Positions 6,614-14,700 of a stretch of DNA of 18,733 nucleotides are shown piece by piece. The notes under the pieces are model-generated. The model was not told where the DNA came from. It was given only the letters and a program-made list of their open reading frames with translations, and did not search any database. This DNA is from Lachnospiraceae bacterium (GTDB taxonomy: Bacteria > Bacillota_A > Clostridia > Lachnospirales > Lachnospiraceae). Each line of letters opens with the position of its first letter. Positions within the stretch are counted from its first letter, which is position 1. Where the stretch lies: positions 1 through 18,733 of the forward strand of contig JAGADM010000006.1 of the NCBI GenBank assembly GCA_017613595.1, read 5' to 3'. A program made the translations under genes and the position numbers.

Positions 6614-6669
6614 GAGAAAGCCGGCCCTGTGCGGCTGACACTTTCGTCAGTCTGCACACGCAGCCGGCT
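6614..6669 (-). terminator. Large terminator hairpin after the YD-repeat gene
   Basis: AGCCGGC (6619-6625) pairs with GCCGGCT (6663-6669). Further in-register pairs follow: TGTGC with GCACA, and CTGAC with GTCAG around a 6-nt loop. On the minus strand the tail is TTTCTCT; on the plus strand it is GTTTTT. It could therefore stop transcription in both directions, though only minus-strand genes are present nearby. It closes the four-gene unit 6715-10634. Confidence 0.8.
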
Positions 6670-6714
6670 GTTTTTACAGCGACATGACGAACGAACTATA
6701 CCTCCGCCCAAGTA

Positions 6715-7932
6715 TTACTTTTTCTCATAGCGGTCATAGTCGTTCATGTATTCCTTCGGTATGGCCATCGGAATGAATTCCAGGTCGTACATAACCGATT
6801 CTTCACCTCTGCTCAACCGAATACAACGAACCGGGTTTCCATAGAAATCCTGTTCCCACCGGAAACTGCTTTCAAGGGTGGAATACGATGATGCTCTTAA
6901 ATCATCCATGTTTTCAATTCCCAACAGACCACATTCCGCGGTGTACGACTTTGCCCATCCATCCGGATACTTCTCCGTTGCCTTTGAAGTAAACATGAAG
7001 GGCTCTACATCATATTCGTATTCCGTCCATGCAGTGAGGACATCATTTTCATAGACGAGTTCTTTTACCGGGAATCCGTGCTCTTCCCACTCTGTCAGTT
7101 TGTTACGGAGAACTGTTCCGTCTTCGTTATACTCCGTTAAATTAATACATTTCCCGTTCTCATCGTATTCGCTTTTCGTTTTCAGCTTTCTCACACCATC
7201 ATCCGTAAATGCATAATACTCACTTGTATACTTCGTGAGGAAGATTTCCTCGCCAGTCAGATTCCCGTGCGATCGGGTTTCCACCCTCTCTTTCTTTCCG
7301 GAGTTGTCATAAAAATATGCAGTGACCTGTTCGGTTTTATAATCCGTTTCCGAGAGAATCCTTCCGTCGTCTGTGTATATATACTCCTTTATGTACTTTA
7401 CTGCGTGGCCATCGTCTCCCCCGATTTTGTATTCCAGGAGCAAGTCTCCGTTTTCATTAAAGGTTTTAACCGTATCATCCGTGTGAGTCTCTGTCAGTCT
7501 TCCCTTGGAATCATACTTATTCTCGGTATTGCTGACGAGATTCCCATTATCGTCATATTTGGTTTCCCTAATCATGTTTCCGAAATCATCATAGGCGTAT
7601 TGGCGGCGATAGAAAAAAGTTCCGAACCTATATATTTTTTTCGTTATAAGCCTGCCAAAATCATCGTATTCACAACCACAGGCAATATCTTTTTGTCCAT
7701 TCTCTGACCCCCTGTAGATTGTCTTTATGCGGAACACGAGCGCATACCCCTCCGGGATCTCGGGAAGATCGTACCCATGGCCTTTGCCTTTATCGTTCCG
7801 GTCCTTATTCCGGAATATTCCTGCGACCAGAATAATCCAAGCGGCGAGCGCCACCGCAAGCACCGATCCGAACAGAATGATCCAGCCCCTCTTGCTGAGG
7901 CTTACCGTCCCGCGGTTATCTTTACGGATCAT
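6715..7932 (-). CDS. Membrane-anchored protein with YD (RHS-like) repeats
   Basis: A 405-residue protein of unknown function. Start: the ATG at 7930-7932 is chosen because a strong GGGGGAGG lies 6 nt upstream; a TTG seven codons further up would overlap that site. Seen: a positively charged N-terminus and one hydrophobic segment at about 17-40 (WIILFGSVLAVALAAWIILV), reading as a signal anchor, so the rest is probably extracellular. From about 88 to 310 come some ten degenerate repeats of the YDxxGxL type (YDDFGRLITK, YDDFGNMIRE, YDDNGNLVSN, YDSKGRLTE, FNENGDLLLE, YTDDGRILSE, YDENGKCINL). A non-repeat C-terminal region of about 95 residues follows. YD repeats build beta-strand shells in RHS/Tc toxins and wall-associated proteins, but here there is no RHS core motif and no toxin domain. 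It is the last gene of its operon, 38 bp after the acetyltransferase. The stretch looks more AT-rich than its neighbours by eye. Confidence 0.8.
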   Translation of the reverse strand: MIRKDNRGTVSLSKRGWIILFGSVLAVALAAWIILVAGIFRNKDRNDKGKGHGYDLPEIPEGYALVFRIKTIYRGSENGQKDIACGCEYDDFGRLITKKIYRFGTFFYRRQYAYDDFGNMIRETKYDDNGNLVSNTENKYDSKGRLTETHTDDTVKTFNENGDLLLEYKIGGDDGHAVKYIKEYIYTDDGRILSETDYKTEQVTAYFYDNSGKKERVETRSHGNLTGEEIFLTKYTSEYYAFTDDGVRKLKTKSEYDENGKCINLTEYNEDGTVLRNKLTEWEEHGFPVKELVYENDVLTAWTEYEYDVEPFMFTSKATEKYPDGWAKSYTAECGLLGIENMDDLRASSYSTLESSFRWEQDFYGNPVRCIRLSRGEESVMYDLEFIPMAIPKEYMNDYDRYEKK

Positions 7933-7938
7933 GAAGCA

Positions 7939-7946
7939 CCTCCCCC
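7939..7946 (-). promoter_or_regulatory. Ribosome binding site deciding the start of the YD-repeat protein
   Basis: GGGGGAGG on the minus strand, 6 nt before the ATG at 7930-7932. It supports that start over the upstream in-frame TTG at 7953, which would lie in front of the site. Confidence 0.75.
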
Positions 7947-7970
7947 TTCTCAAACCTGCACATTCTTCAT

Positions 7971-8843
7971 CTAAGCGTGCGATAACTCCGGAAAATACAA
8001 CCGTTTTCTTTCGACGGCTTCCAATTTCTCTCCTTTGTAGAAAAGACGGTAATCGTCCGCGCCGTCATACAGTTCTGCTACACAGAGGTCGCGGTCCTCC
8101 TTACACGGCGTGAAGCCGAGACGGCAGCGTCCGTCCGCAAGCGGCAGCCGCTTCAGAATCTCAGCAAGCGGAATCTTCTTTTCGCAAATGACCGACTGCA
8201 ATACCGTTCCGTCTTCCTGGTCAAGGACAACGAAGCAGTCGATGTCCGGCGCATAAAAGACATTGTCAAACCAACAGGTGTAGAACATCTGCAGTCCGTA
8301 CTTATTGACCTGCTCAAAAGCGGACTGGCAGGCACATTTACGAACCGTTTCTTTATACCGGCCGATATACGCTTCCCCGAGTTCCGTAACGGGCTTAAAA
8401 CCGGTTCCGGACTTCTCCGTACAGTACGCTTCCTTCACAAAATACCGGTACTCGTTCAAGGTCTGAAAGCCCTGTTTCCGATAGAACCCGAGTGCTTCGA
8501 GGTTGCCGAACAGGTAAATGCCGTCGCACTTTCCCTCATATTCCTCAAGGACGTGACGGATCAGCTTGGCCGCCAGCCCCTGCTTTCTGAAATTCTCGTC
8601 CGTCATAACGGTTCCGAGCTGGATATAATCCCTGCGGACGCCGTTCTCCAGAAACTGCATGCGGTTGGCGGACACGTTCGATACGATTTTTCCTTCGTGC
8701 ACGAAGGAATACGGGATATAATCACCTTCGAAATATCCCTGCGTGACCCAGCCTTCGAAGTCAAATCCGAAGGTCTTCTGCGTCAGTTCATTCAGCATAT
8801 GCCTGGACTTCTCGTCCAACATATAGTTACTTATCAGTTCCAT
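7971..8843 (-). CDS. GNAT family N-acetyltransferase with a C-terminal extension
   Basis: A 290-residue protein. The start is the ATG at 8841-8843: GGAG lies 7 nt upstream, and the residues further up the open frame are Arg-rich and overlap the preceding gene, so they are not coding. Seen: an N-terminal GNAT fold with IVSNVSANRMQF (53-64), a motif A-type acetyl-CoA loop TDENFRKQGLAAKLI (81-95, RxxGxA), and a motif B-type segment LEALGFYRKQGF (115-126). The C-terminal half (about 150-290), rich in aromatic residues and cysteines, is not recognised; it may be an SCP2-like or substrate-binding domain, as in two-domain acetyltransferases. Known for the family: transfer of acetyl from acetyl-CoA to an amine; the acceptor cannot be told. 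It lies 28 bp after the metallopeptidase-like lipoprotein gene and 38 bp before the YD-repeat gene. Confidence 0.87.
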   Translation of the reverse strand: MELISNYMLDEKSRHMLNELTQKTFGFDFEGWVTQGYFEGDYIPYSFVHEGKIVSNVSANRMQFLENGVRRDYIQLGTVMTDENFRKQGLAAKLIRHVLEEYEGKCDGIYLFGNLEALGFYRKQGFQTLNEYRYFVKEAYCTEKSGTGFKPVTELGEAYIGRYKETVRKCACQSAFEQVNKYGLQMFYTCWFDNVFYAPDIDCFVVLDQEDGTVLQSVICEKKIPLAEILKRLPLADGRCRLGFTPCKEDRDLCVAELYDGADDYRLFYKGEKLEAVERKRLYFPELSHA

Positions 8844-8850
8844 TACAATT

Positions 8851-8855
8851 CTCCG
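8851..8855 (-). promoter_or_regulatory. Ribosome binding site deciding the start of the GNAT gene
   Basis: CGGAG on the minus strand, 7 nt before the ATG at 8841-8843. The open frame continues upstream into the preceding gene, but only this ATG has a well-placed site. Confidence 0.65.
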
Positions 8856-8871
8856 TTTTCTAAATTGTGTG

Positions 8872-10320
8872 TCATTTGGCTTCGATGATCCACCTCTGCA
8901 CGCCTTCGGCTGCCCCCAACGTGTTAAGAAGCGCCTTCTCGCCCTTCTTCGCGGTAACGACACGTCCGCTCGGATACGGCGTCTTGATGGAATACGTTCC
9001 GTCATCGTTTAAAGACAAATGCCAGCTCTGCGCGTCGTCATAACCCGTATAAACCCATATTCCGACGGTGTTTCCTTCCGCATCCCAGGCATTTCCGAGG
9101 TCAATCCGCATGTTCGGAAGCTCCTTCGGCTTCAGGACGAAACGGCCGTTACCGGAATAACTGATGTTCCATACGCATTCTTCATCCCCGAGGGTCAGAC
9201 CGATCTCCGCTTCCCGTCCGACCAGATATCCGCTGCCGTCGGCCGCTTTGATGGTAAAGTTGCCGAGGTTGAAGACATTCCGCTTAATAAGAGGCCACAT
9301 CTTCGGGTACATGCCGACATGCTTGACGCTGCCGTTTCCGGTGTACGGGCATTTTCCGGTAAGAACGAGCTTATAAAACTCGAAAAAGTCATAATCATTA
9401 AGGTCCGCGGTATACTTTTCATAGCCGGGGTACGATTCCGGTCCCATGTAGGCATGGGTATCGGGATACTCGACGCCGAGAAGCGTCTCCAGGTACTCGA
9501 GCTGGTGCATCCACTCGTGGACAGCCACCGCGGTCGCGTAAAGCGACGGAATCTCCGGATCCGCCAAAGGATATGTTCCCGCAGCAGGCGTTACAAGGTT
9601 AAATGTGGAATATCCGAGCGGCGACTCGATGCCGTCCGTTTTAAGACCGAGCATCACGTCATGAACGCCGTAGCCGTCCTTGCCCTCATTCCGCGCGCGG
9701 TTCTCCTCGCCCGCGGTCTGCACGGTCGTCAGCACCGTATCAATCTCGCGCCCTTCCATATAATGCGTGATGTAAGGCATAACGGTCTGCATATCGAGGT
9801 ACAGCCAGTCCGCGCCCGCTGCCTGCGTGAGCGGTACCGTGTCGTCAATCAGATGAAAATACACCGTGATATCCACGTTATGATTGGAAATGCTCTCCAC
9901 GCTCTTCTCGTAATTGAGCGTAACCGCCTCCAGATAATCCCGGTCGAAATCGGTCATCTGAAAGTCAAGATCTCCGAACGTAACATGCGTGAAGCCGAGC
10001 CAGAGAACATAGTATTTGACCGGCTCGTCAAGAGGCGTATAGTCCTCTTTGTTGTACTGCTCGACCGCTTCGCGGATCATCTTCTCGATATGGGAATCCA
10101 CTGAGCTGAAATCATAGGATGCGGGTACGCCCGGCTTTGCGGCCGGCGTTGCCTCACCTGTCGGCTCCTCAGCCGGACCCGATTCCTCTCCGGCCGGTTT
10201 CGGTGCTTCGGTTGCCTTCTTCTCTTTCTTATCGCTTTCGTCATCGGATGCGCAGCCCGCAAAAAGCATGACCGCGCAAAGTATCAGGCACAGGAGCCGG
10301 ATCAGTTTACGGTTTTTCAT
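8872..10320 (-). CDS. Lipoprotein with an HExxH zinc-peptidase motif and a C-terminal ricin-type beta-trefoil
   Basis: A 482-residue predicted surface lipoprotein; no named family recognised. Seen: a lipoprotein signal peptide (charged N-terminus, hydrophobic core 7-20, lipobox LFAGC with lipidated C23); a Glu/Pro/Ala/Lys-rich linker at about 24-66; an alpha/beta region at about 70-330 containing VAVHEWMHQLEYLE (265-278), a perfect HExxH with H268, E269 and H272; then about 350-482 with ricin-type features: GNFTIKAADGSGYLVG, VWNISYSGNGRFVL, QSWHLSLNDDGTYSI (QxW at 431-433) and VQRWIIE (QxW at 475-477). Candidate third zinc ligands are H289 and E295. Inference: an anchored metallopeptidase, or a pseudo-enzyme, with a carbohydrate-binding module. 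The start has GGAGG 7 nt upstream and overlaps the preceding stop codon as ATGA, indicating coupled translation with the Dabb gene. Confidence 0.85.
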   Translation of the reverse strand: MKNRKLIRLLCLILCAVMLFAGCASDDESDKKEKKATEAPKPAGEESGPAEEPTGEATPAAKPGVPASYDFSSVDSHIEKMIREAVEQYNKEDYTPLDEPVKYYVLWLGFTHVTFGDLDFQMTDFDRDYLEAVTLNYEKSVESISNHNVDITVYFHLIDDTVPLTQAAGADWLYLDMQTVMPYITHYMEGREIDTVLTTVQTAGEENRARNEGKDGYGVHDVMLGLKTDGIESPLGYSTFNLVTPAAGTYPLADPEIPSLYATAVAVHEWMHQLEYLETLLGVEYPDTHAYMGPESYPGYEKYTADLNDYDFFEFYKLVLTGKCPYTGNGSVKHVGMYPKMWPLIKRNVFNLGNFTIKAADGSGYLVGREAEIGLTLGDEECVWNISYSGNGRFVLKPKELPNMRIDLGNAWDAEGNTVGIWVYTGYDDAQSWHLSLNDDGTYSIKTPYPSGRVVTAKKGEKALLNTLGAAEGVQRWIIEAK

Positions 10321-10634
10321 GCCTGCTCCTCCGATACTTCGTAATCCATGCAGGTGCGGCTTGCCGTAAACGGTCTTACCTTCGTATTTGCTACCTCCAC
10401 ATGTGCGGGATGAACCGCGTATTCCTTTAACGACGCCTCGTCAACAAATGCGGAATCTAACATTACGTCGCAGTTCGAAGACGCTAACGGGTTCGTATTA
10501 ACCTTAATACTGAGAAGACCGGGAATCTGTCCCTGAAGCCCCTCAAGGCCGCTCTTGATGCCGGCCTTCACGGTTTCCTTTTCCGCGCCGGTCAGCTCCT
10601 CCTTCAGTTTCCAAAGAATCACGTGCTTTACCAT
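10317..10634 (-). CDS. Dabb (stress-responsive A/B barrel) domain protein
   Basis: A 105-residue single-domain protein. Seen: the characteristic N-terminal MVKHVILWKLKEE (1-13), GLEGLQGQIPGLLSIKVNTNP (30-50), NCDVMLDSAFVDEASLKEYAVHPAHVEVA (54-82) and VRPFTASRTCMDYEV (87-101), which together match the Dabb dimeric ferredoxin-like fold. Known for the family: small homodimers, some with enzymatic roles in plants and fungi, most bacterial members without a defined function. The start has GGAGG 8 nt upstream. It is the first gene after the ftsY hairpin, and its stop overlaps the start of the lipoprotein gene (ATGA). A promoter must lie in 10635-10713, but I see none that is clear; a TATTCT around 10667-10672 lacks a good -35. 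Confidence 0.9.
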   Translation of the reverse strand: MVKHVILWKLKEELTGAEKETVKAGIKSGLEGLQGQIPGLLSIKVNTNPLASSNCDVMLDSAFVDEASLKEYAVHPAHVEVANTKVRPFTASRTCMDYEVSEEQA

Positions 10635-10713
10635 TTTCCTATCCTCCGTATTTTTGCCTTTTTACACATATCAAAGAATACCACATATGCCTTCCGAAAG
10701 GAAGATTTTTCTA

Positions 10714-10748
10714 ACGGAAAAGGGAAGCCCCCAAGCTTCCCCTTCCGT
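10714..10748 (-). terminator. Hairpin after ftsY, probable transcription end
   Basis: ACGGAAAAGGGAAGC (10714-10728) and GCTTCCCCTTCCGT (10735-10748) form a stem of about 14 bp with one bulge and a 6-nt loop. The minus-strand tail (TTAGAAAAATC) is not T-rich, so this is not a canonical intrinsic terminator. A smaller GAAA-loop hairpin lies just beyond it at 10691-10704. The position, 22 bp past the ftsY stop, supports a 3'-end function. Confidence 0.6.
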
Positions 10749-10770
10749 GTAAACCCCAATATGAAATCCC

Positions 10771-11784
10771 CTACTCGTCCTTATCCGCCACATCAAACAG
10801 GGCTCTGACATATGCTTCCGGATCGAACTTCTGCATGTCGCGAACCCCTTCGCCGACACCGATGTACTTAACCGGGATGCCTAGTTCCTTCTGAATCGCG
10901 ATGGCAATGCCGCCCTTGGCCGTACCGTCCAGCTTCGTAATAACGATACCGGTGATATTGCAGATCTCGTTGAACTGCTTTGCCTGCGCAAGCGCGTTCT
11001 GGCCGGTCGTTCCGTCGAGAACAACGAGCGTCTCGCGCTTCGCGTCCGGATACTCGCGGTCGATCACGCGGTTGATCTTGCCGAGCTCGTCCATCAGATT
11101 CTTCTTGTTGTGAAGACGTCCCGCCGTATCGCAGATCAGCACGTCGGCCTTTCTCGCCTTTGCCGCGGATACCGCGTCAAATACGACTGCTGCCGGGTCT
11201 GCGCCTTCCTTCGCCGCGATGATGTCGCAGCCGGCGCGGTGAGACCACTCCACCAGCTGTTCGGTTGCCGCGGCACGGAACGTATCGGCTGCCGCCATCA
11301 GTACTTTCCTGCCGTCATTTTTGAGAAGCCATGCGATCTTGCCGGTCGTAGTCGTCTTACCGACGCCGTTTACACCGACAACAAGCACGGCGGAAGGACC
11401 TTTTTCAAAGTCATAGGCATCCTCCGGCACTTCCATCTGCTCACGGATGGATTCCATCAGCAGTTCACGGCACGCTTCGGGCTCTTTGATGTGAAGTTCC
11501 TTCACCTTTGCCCGCAGATTGTCGAGAATCTCGCCGGTTGTCGCCACGCCGATATCGGCCATGATCAGCACTTCTTCGAGTTCTTCGTAGAAGTCCTCAT
11601 CAATCTTCGAAAAACCGTGGAAGATGGAATTCAGGCCGCTTGCGATGCTGTGTCTTGTCTTCGACATGCCTTCGCGCAGGCGGCGGAAGAATCCTTTCTT
11701 CTTCTGCGGTTCGTCTTCGGGAAGTTCTTCCTCAAAATCTTCGGAAAGATCTTCCGTCATATCTTCGTCATAATCCTTGCTCAT
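10771..11784 (-). CDS. ftsY: Signal recognition particle receptor FtsY
   Basis: A 337-residue SRP receptor GTPase that docks ribosome-SRP complexes at the membrane for co-translational insertion. Seen: an acidic N-terminal A region (2-27) followed by the basic-hydrophobic KKKGFFRRLREGMSKTRHSI (28-47); an N domain with IDEDFYEELEEVLIMADIGV (61-80); and a G domain with G1 GVNGVGKT (137-144), DTFRAAATEQL (167-177), G3 DTAGRLHNKKNLMDEL (219-234), G4 TKLDGTAKGG (283-292) and the closing GVGEGVRDMQKFDPEAYVRALF (309-330). The short A domain is typical of Firmicutes. The start ATG has AAGGAG about 11 nt upstream, within the end of smc; the gap to smc is 15 bp. It is the last gene of the plsX-acpP-rnc-smc-ftsY unit. 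Confidence 0.98.
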   Translation of the reverse strand: MSKDYDEDMTEDLSEDFEEELPEDEPQKKKGFFRRLREGMSKTRHSIASGLNSIFHGFSKIDEDFYEELEEVLIMADIGVATTGEILDNLRAKVKELHIKEPEACRELLMESIREQMEVPEDAYDFEKGPSAVLVVGVNGVGKTTTTGKIAWLLKNDGRKVLMAAADTFRAAATEQLVEWSHRAGCDIIAAKEGADPAAVVFDAVSAAKARKADVLICDTAGRLHNKKNLMDELGKINRVIDREYPDAKRETLVVLDGTTGQNALAQAKQFNEICNITGIVITKLDGTAKGGIAIAIQKELGIPVKYIGVGEGVRDMQKFDPEAYVRALFDVADKDE

Positions 11785-11799
11785 TCGGATGATTGCTCC

Positions 11800-14700
11800 T
11801 TATTTGTCCAATTCGTTTTCAATCAGGTTCACGCTTACGAGCGTCGATACGCCCTTCTCCTGCATCGTGATGCCGTACAGGGCATCGGCTGCCGCCATCG
11901 TGCCGCGGCGGTGCGTGATCACGATGAACTGCGTGTCCTTTGTCAGCTTATGCAGATACTGCGCGAAACGGCTGACGTTGCTGTCGTCGAGCGCCGCCTC
12001 GATCTCGTCGAGGAGACAGAAAGGCGACGGCTTCAGGTCGAGGATCGCGAACAGCAGGGAGATTGCCGTCAGCGCCTTCTCACCGCCGGAAAGCTGCATC
12101 ATGTTCTGCAGTTTCTTGCCCGGAGGCTGCGCGATAACGGAAATATCCGCCTCGAGGATATCGGTGCCCTCCTCGAGTTTCAGCGTTCCTTTTCCGCCGC
12201 CGAACAGCTCGCGGAATACCTTGTCAAAGCGTTCCTGTACCTTGGAGAACGTCTCGGTGAACTGTCTGCGCATCTCCGCGTCGAGTGTCACGATAATCTC
12301 CTGCAGCGATTTCTCGGCGTTCACGATATCATCGCGCTGCGCCGTAAGGAAATCATAGCGTTCCTTCGTTTCGCGGTAGTCCTCGATCGCGTTGACGTTG
12401 ACATCGCCGAGGGAACGGATCTTATTCTTCAGTTCGTAAACCGCCTTGCGGTTCAGGGTCGGATTGTCGATCGACTCGTCACGGAGCTTCACGGCTTCCG
12501 AATAGGTCAGCTCATACTCTTCCCACATATAATGGGTCTGGTAGTCAAGCTGCTCCTTCATCTTCTCCTGCTGGCCTTCGAGACGGAACAGTTCCTTGTC
12601 GAGTCTCGACATGTCGGCGGAAAGTGCCTCGCGGCGCTCAAAGAAACTCTTATTGCGGCTCGTGATCTCCTCAGCGGCCGTATTCTTGGTTTCGATGAAT
12701 TCTTCAAGTCCGATAAGTTCCTTACGGAGGTTCTCCTGCTCGGTAATAAGAGCCGCTACGGCCTCCTCTTTCACGGTAATATCCTCGCCGGCCGTCTTCA
12801 CGCGGCTCAGAAGCTCCGTACGCTCCTCATCGAGCTCACGGATCTCGCCGCGGATACGCTTCGCGTTGTCCTTACGGTAAGCGACATTCTGCTGTAAGCC
12901 CGAATACTCGGACAATACACGCATGGCCTCGGCGCTCGCGTCGTCTTCCTTAAGACGCGTGGACTCCATCTCGGAATGAAGCTCCGCGGCGCGGTTCTTC
13001 TTTGCTTCGCTTGCTTCGTTATTGGCTTCGATCCGCTTCGTTACGTCATCGATTGCCTTCTTCGTCTCGGCAGCGATCGCGTCCGCGGCGGCGCTTTCCT
13101 GAAGCAGCGATTCTCTCTTTCCGAGGATGTCGCCGTTCTGTTCGGTTATATGATTGAGATTGAGTTTCGCGGTATTCTGCGCAACATAGCGCTCCTGCAG
13201 TTCCCTGCGGGATTCTTCGTAGGCGCTCCGTAACGACTCACGCTCTTTTCGGAGTTCGGCAAGCTTGTCGCCTGCTTCCTGCAGTTCCTGCTTTTCGATG
13301 ACAAGCGACTGCTCAAGGTTCTCGGCTTCACGCCGCTTTCCGAGCAAGTTGCTGCTGCTTCGGAACGAACCGCCCGAGATTGCGCCTCCTGGCTGGAACA
13401 GCTCACCCTCAAGCGTTACGATGCGGATGGAATAACGGTTCTGCTTTTCAAGGCGGATCGCGTTATCAATCGTATCGACAACGAGGAACCGTCCGAGCAG
13501 ATACCGGATCGCCTCGCGGAAACGGTCTTCGGTCGAAACGAGGTCGGATGCGATGCCGATCACGCCTTTAGCGGAAAGCGTTTCCTTCTCAAACTCATCC
13601 TGCTTCGCACGGATGTCCGAAAGCGGGATAAATGTGGCACGACCCAGCTTGTTGGCCTTCAGATATTCGATCATCTTCTTGGCCGTTTCAGCGGTATCCG
13701 TGATGATATTCTGTACATTGCCGCCGAGTGCGGTTTCAATCGCCGTCTCATAGCGGGGCTCCACGGAAATGACATCGGCAACAACACCGAATACGCCGCT
13801 TCCGTCCTTCTTCTCCATGACCTTCTTAACGGCATTGCCGTAGCCGTCATAGTGCTCCACAAGGTCCTTCAATGTCTCCATATGGGACGTCTTCTGGATC
13901 ACGCGTTCCTGCTTGCGGTCATAGATGTTCTTCTGCTCCTGGATGGCGTCGGTCAGTTCGCGGATTTTCGTTTCCTGTCCTTTGACGCGGTCCGAGCCTT
14001 CAATCACGCGGTCGCACGCTTCCTTTAAGATGCGCTCCGCTTCCGCTACCTGCGCGGCTGCCTCGTCGGCCTCGGCCTTTAAGGAAAGAAGCCGTCCGCT
14101 GACATCGGCTTTACGGATGGTCTGCTGCTCGAGGATGGCATTATACCGTCCGAGTTCGGACTGCAGCACCGTATTCTCATTTAAAAGTCCGGCATAGGCT
14201 TCGTTGCATTCCTTTTCCTCAAGGAGCATGGCGTTGATGCCTGCCTTCATCTCTCCGAGGAGTGCCTCCGCCTTCTCCTGCTCCGCGAGTAATGCGGTCA
14301 GCTGGACGTTCTGTTTCTCAATCTCTTCCTCAAGACCGGCTAGCGTCTTTCTACGCTCTTCGATCTGTCCGTTCAGACGCTCCGCGCGTTCGCCGGACTG
14401 TTCCGAACCGGTTCTCAGTGCGGAAATCTGCTCCGTAAGGAGGTTCTTCTCACCGCTTGCCTTCTCGACCGCGATCTGCTTCTCGGCATACTGTTCCTTA
14501 GCTTCACGGATCTGCTCACGGTACTGTTCAAGTTCGCCTAAAAGCCTGTCATAGTCTTCCTTGGCAAGCTCATACTGCGTCTTTGCTTCTTCAAAATCCC
14601 TCTTGGCAACGGAAATCTTCGCGTCCAGGTCTTCCTTCACGGAAGCACTCTTCTCGTACTCGAGAAGGAACTGGTTGACTTCCATCTTCTTGAGTTCTTC

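Noticed and set aside
8844..9005. N-terminal extension of the GNAT protein by 54 residues
   Set aside because: Arg-rich sequence overlapping the lipoprotein gene; the ATG at 8843 has a good ribosome site and begins the conserved protein.
10691..10710. Plus-strand terminator (CTTCC-GAAA-GGAAG followed by ATTTTT)
   Set aside because: The shape is right, but no plus-strand gene lies upstream of it; possibly only part of the ftsY 3' structure on the other strand.
10655..10713. Promoter for the Dabb-lipoprotein-GNAT-YD unit
   Set aside because: A TATTCT can be found, but no -35 at 16-18 nt resembles TTGACA; not strong enough to list as a feature.
11110..12897. Plus-strand open frame of 595 codons opposite ftsY and smc
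   Set aside because: It crosses the boundary of two well-supported genes on the other strand, reads as His/Arg/Leu-rich noise and has no promoter or ribosome site; it is a codon-bias shadow.
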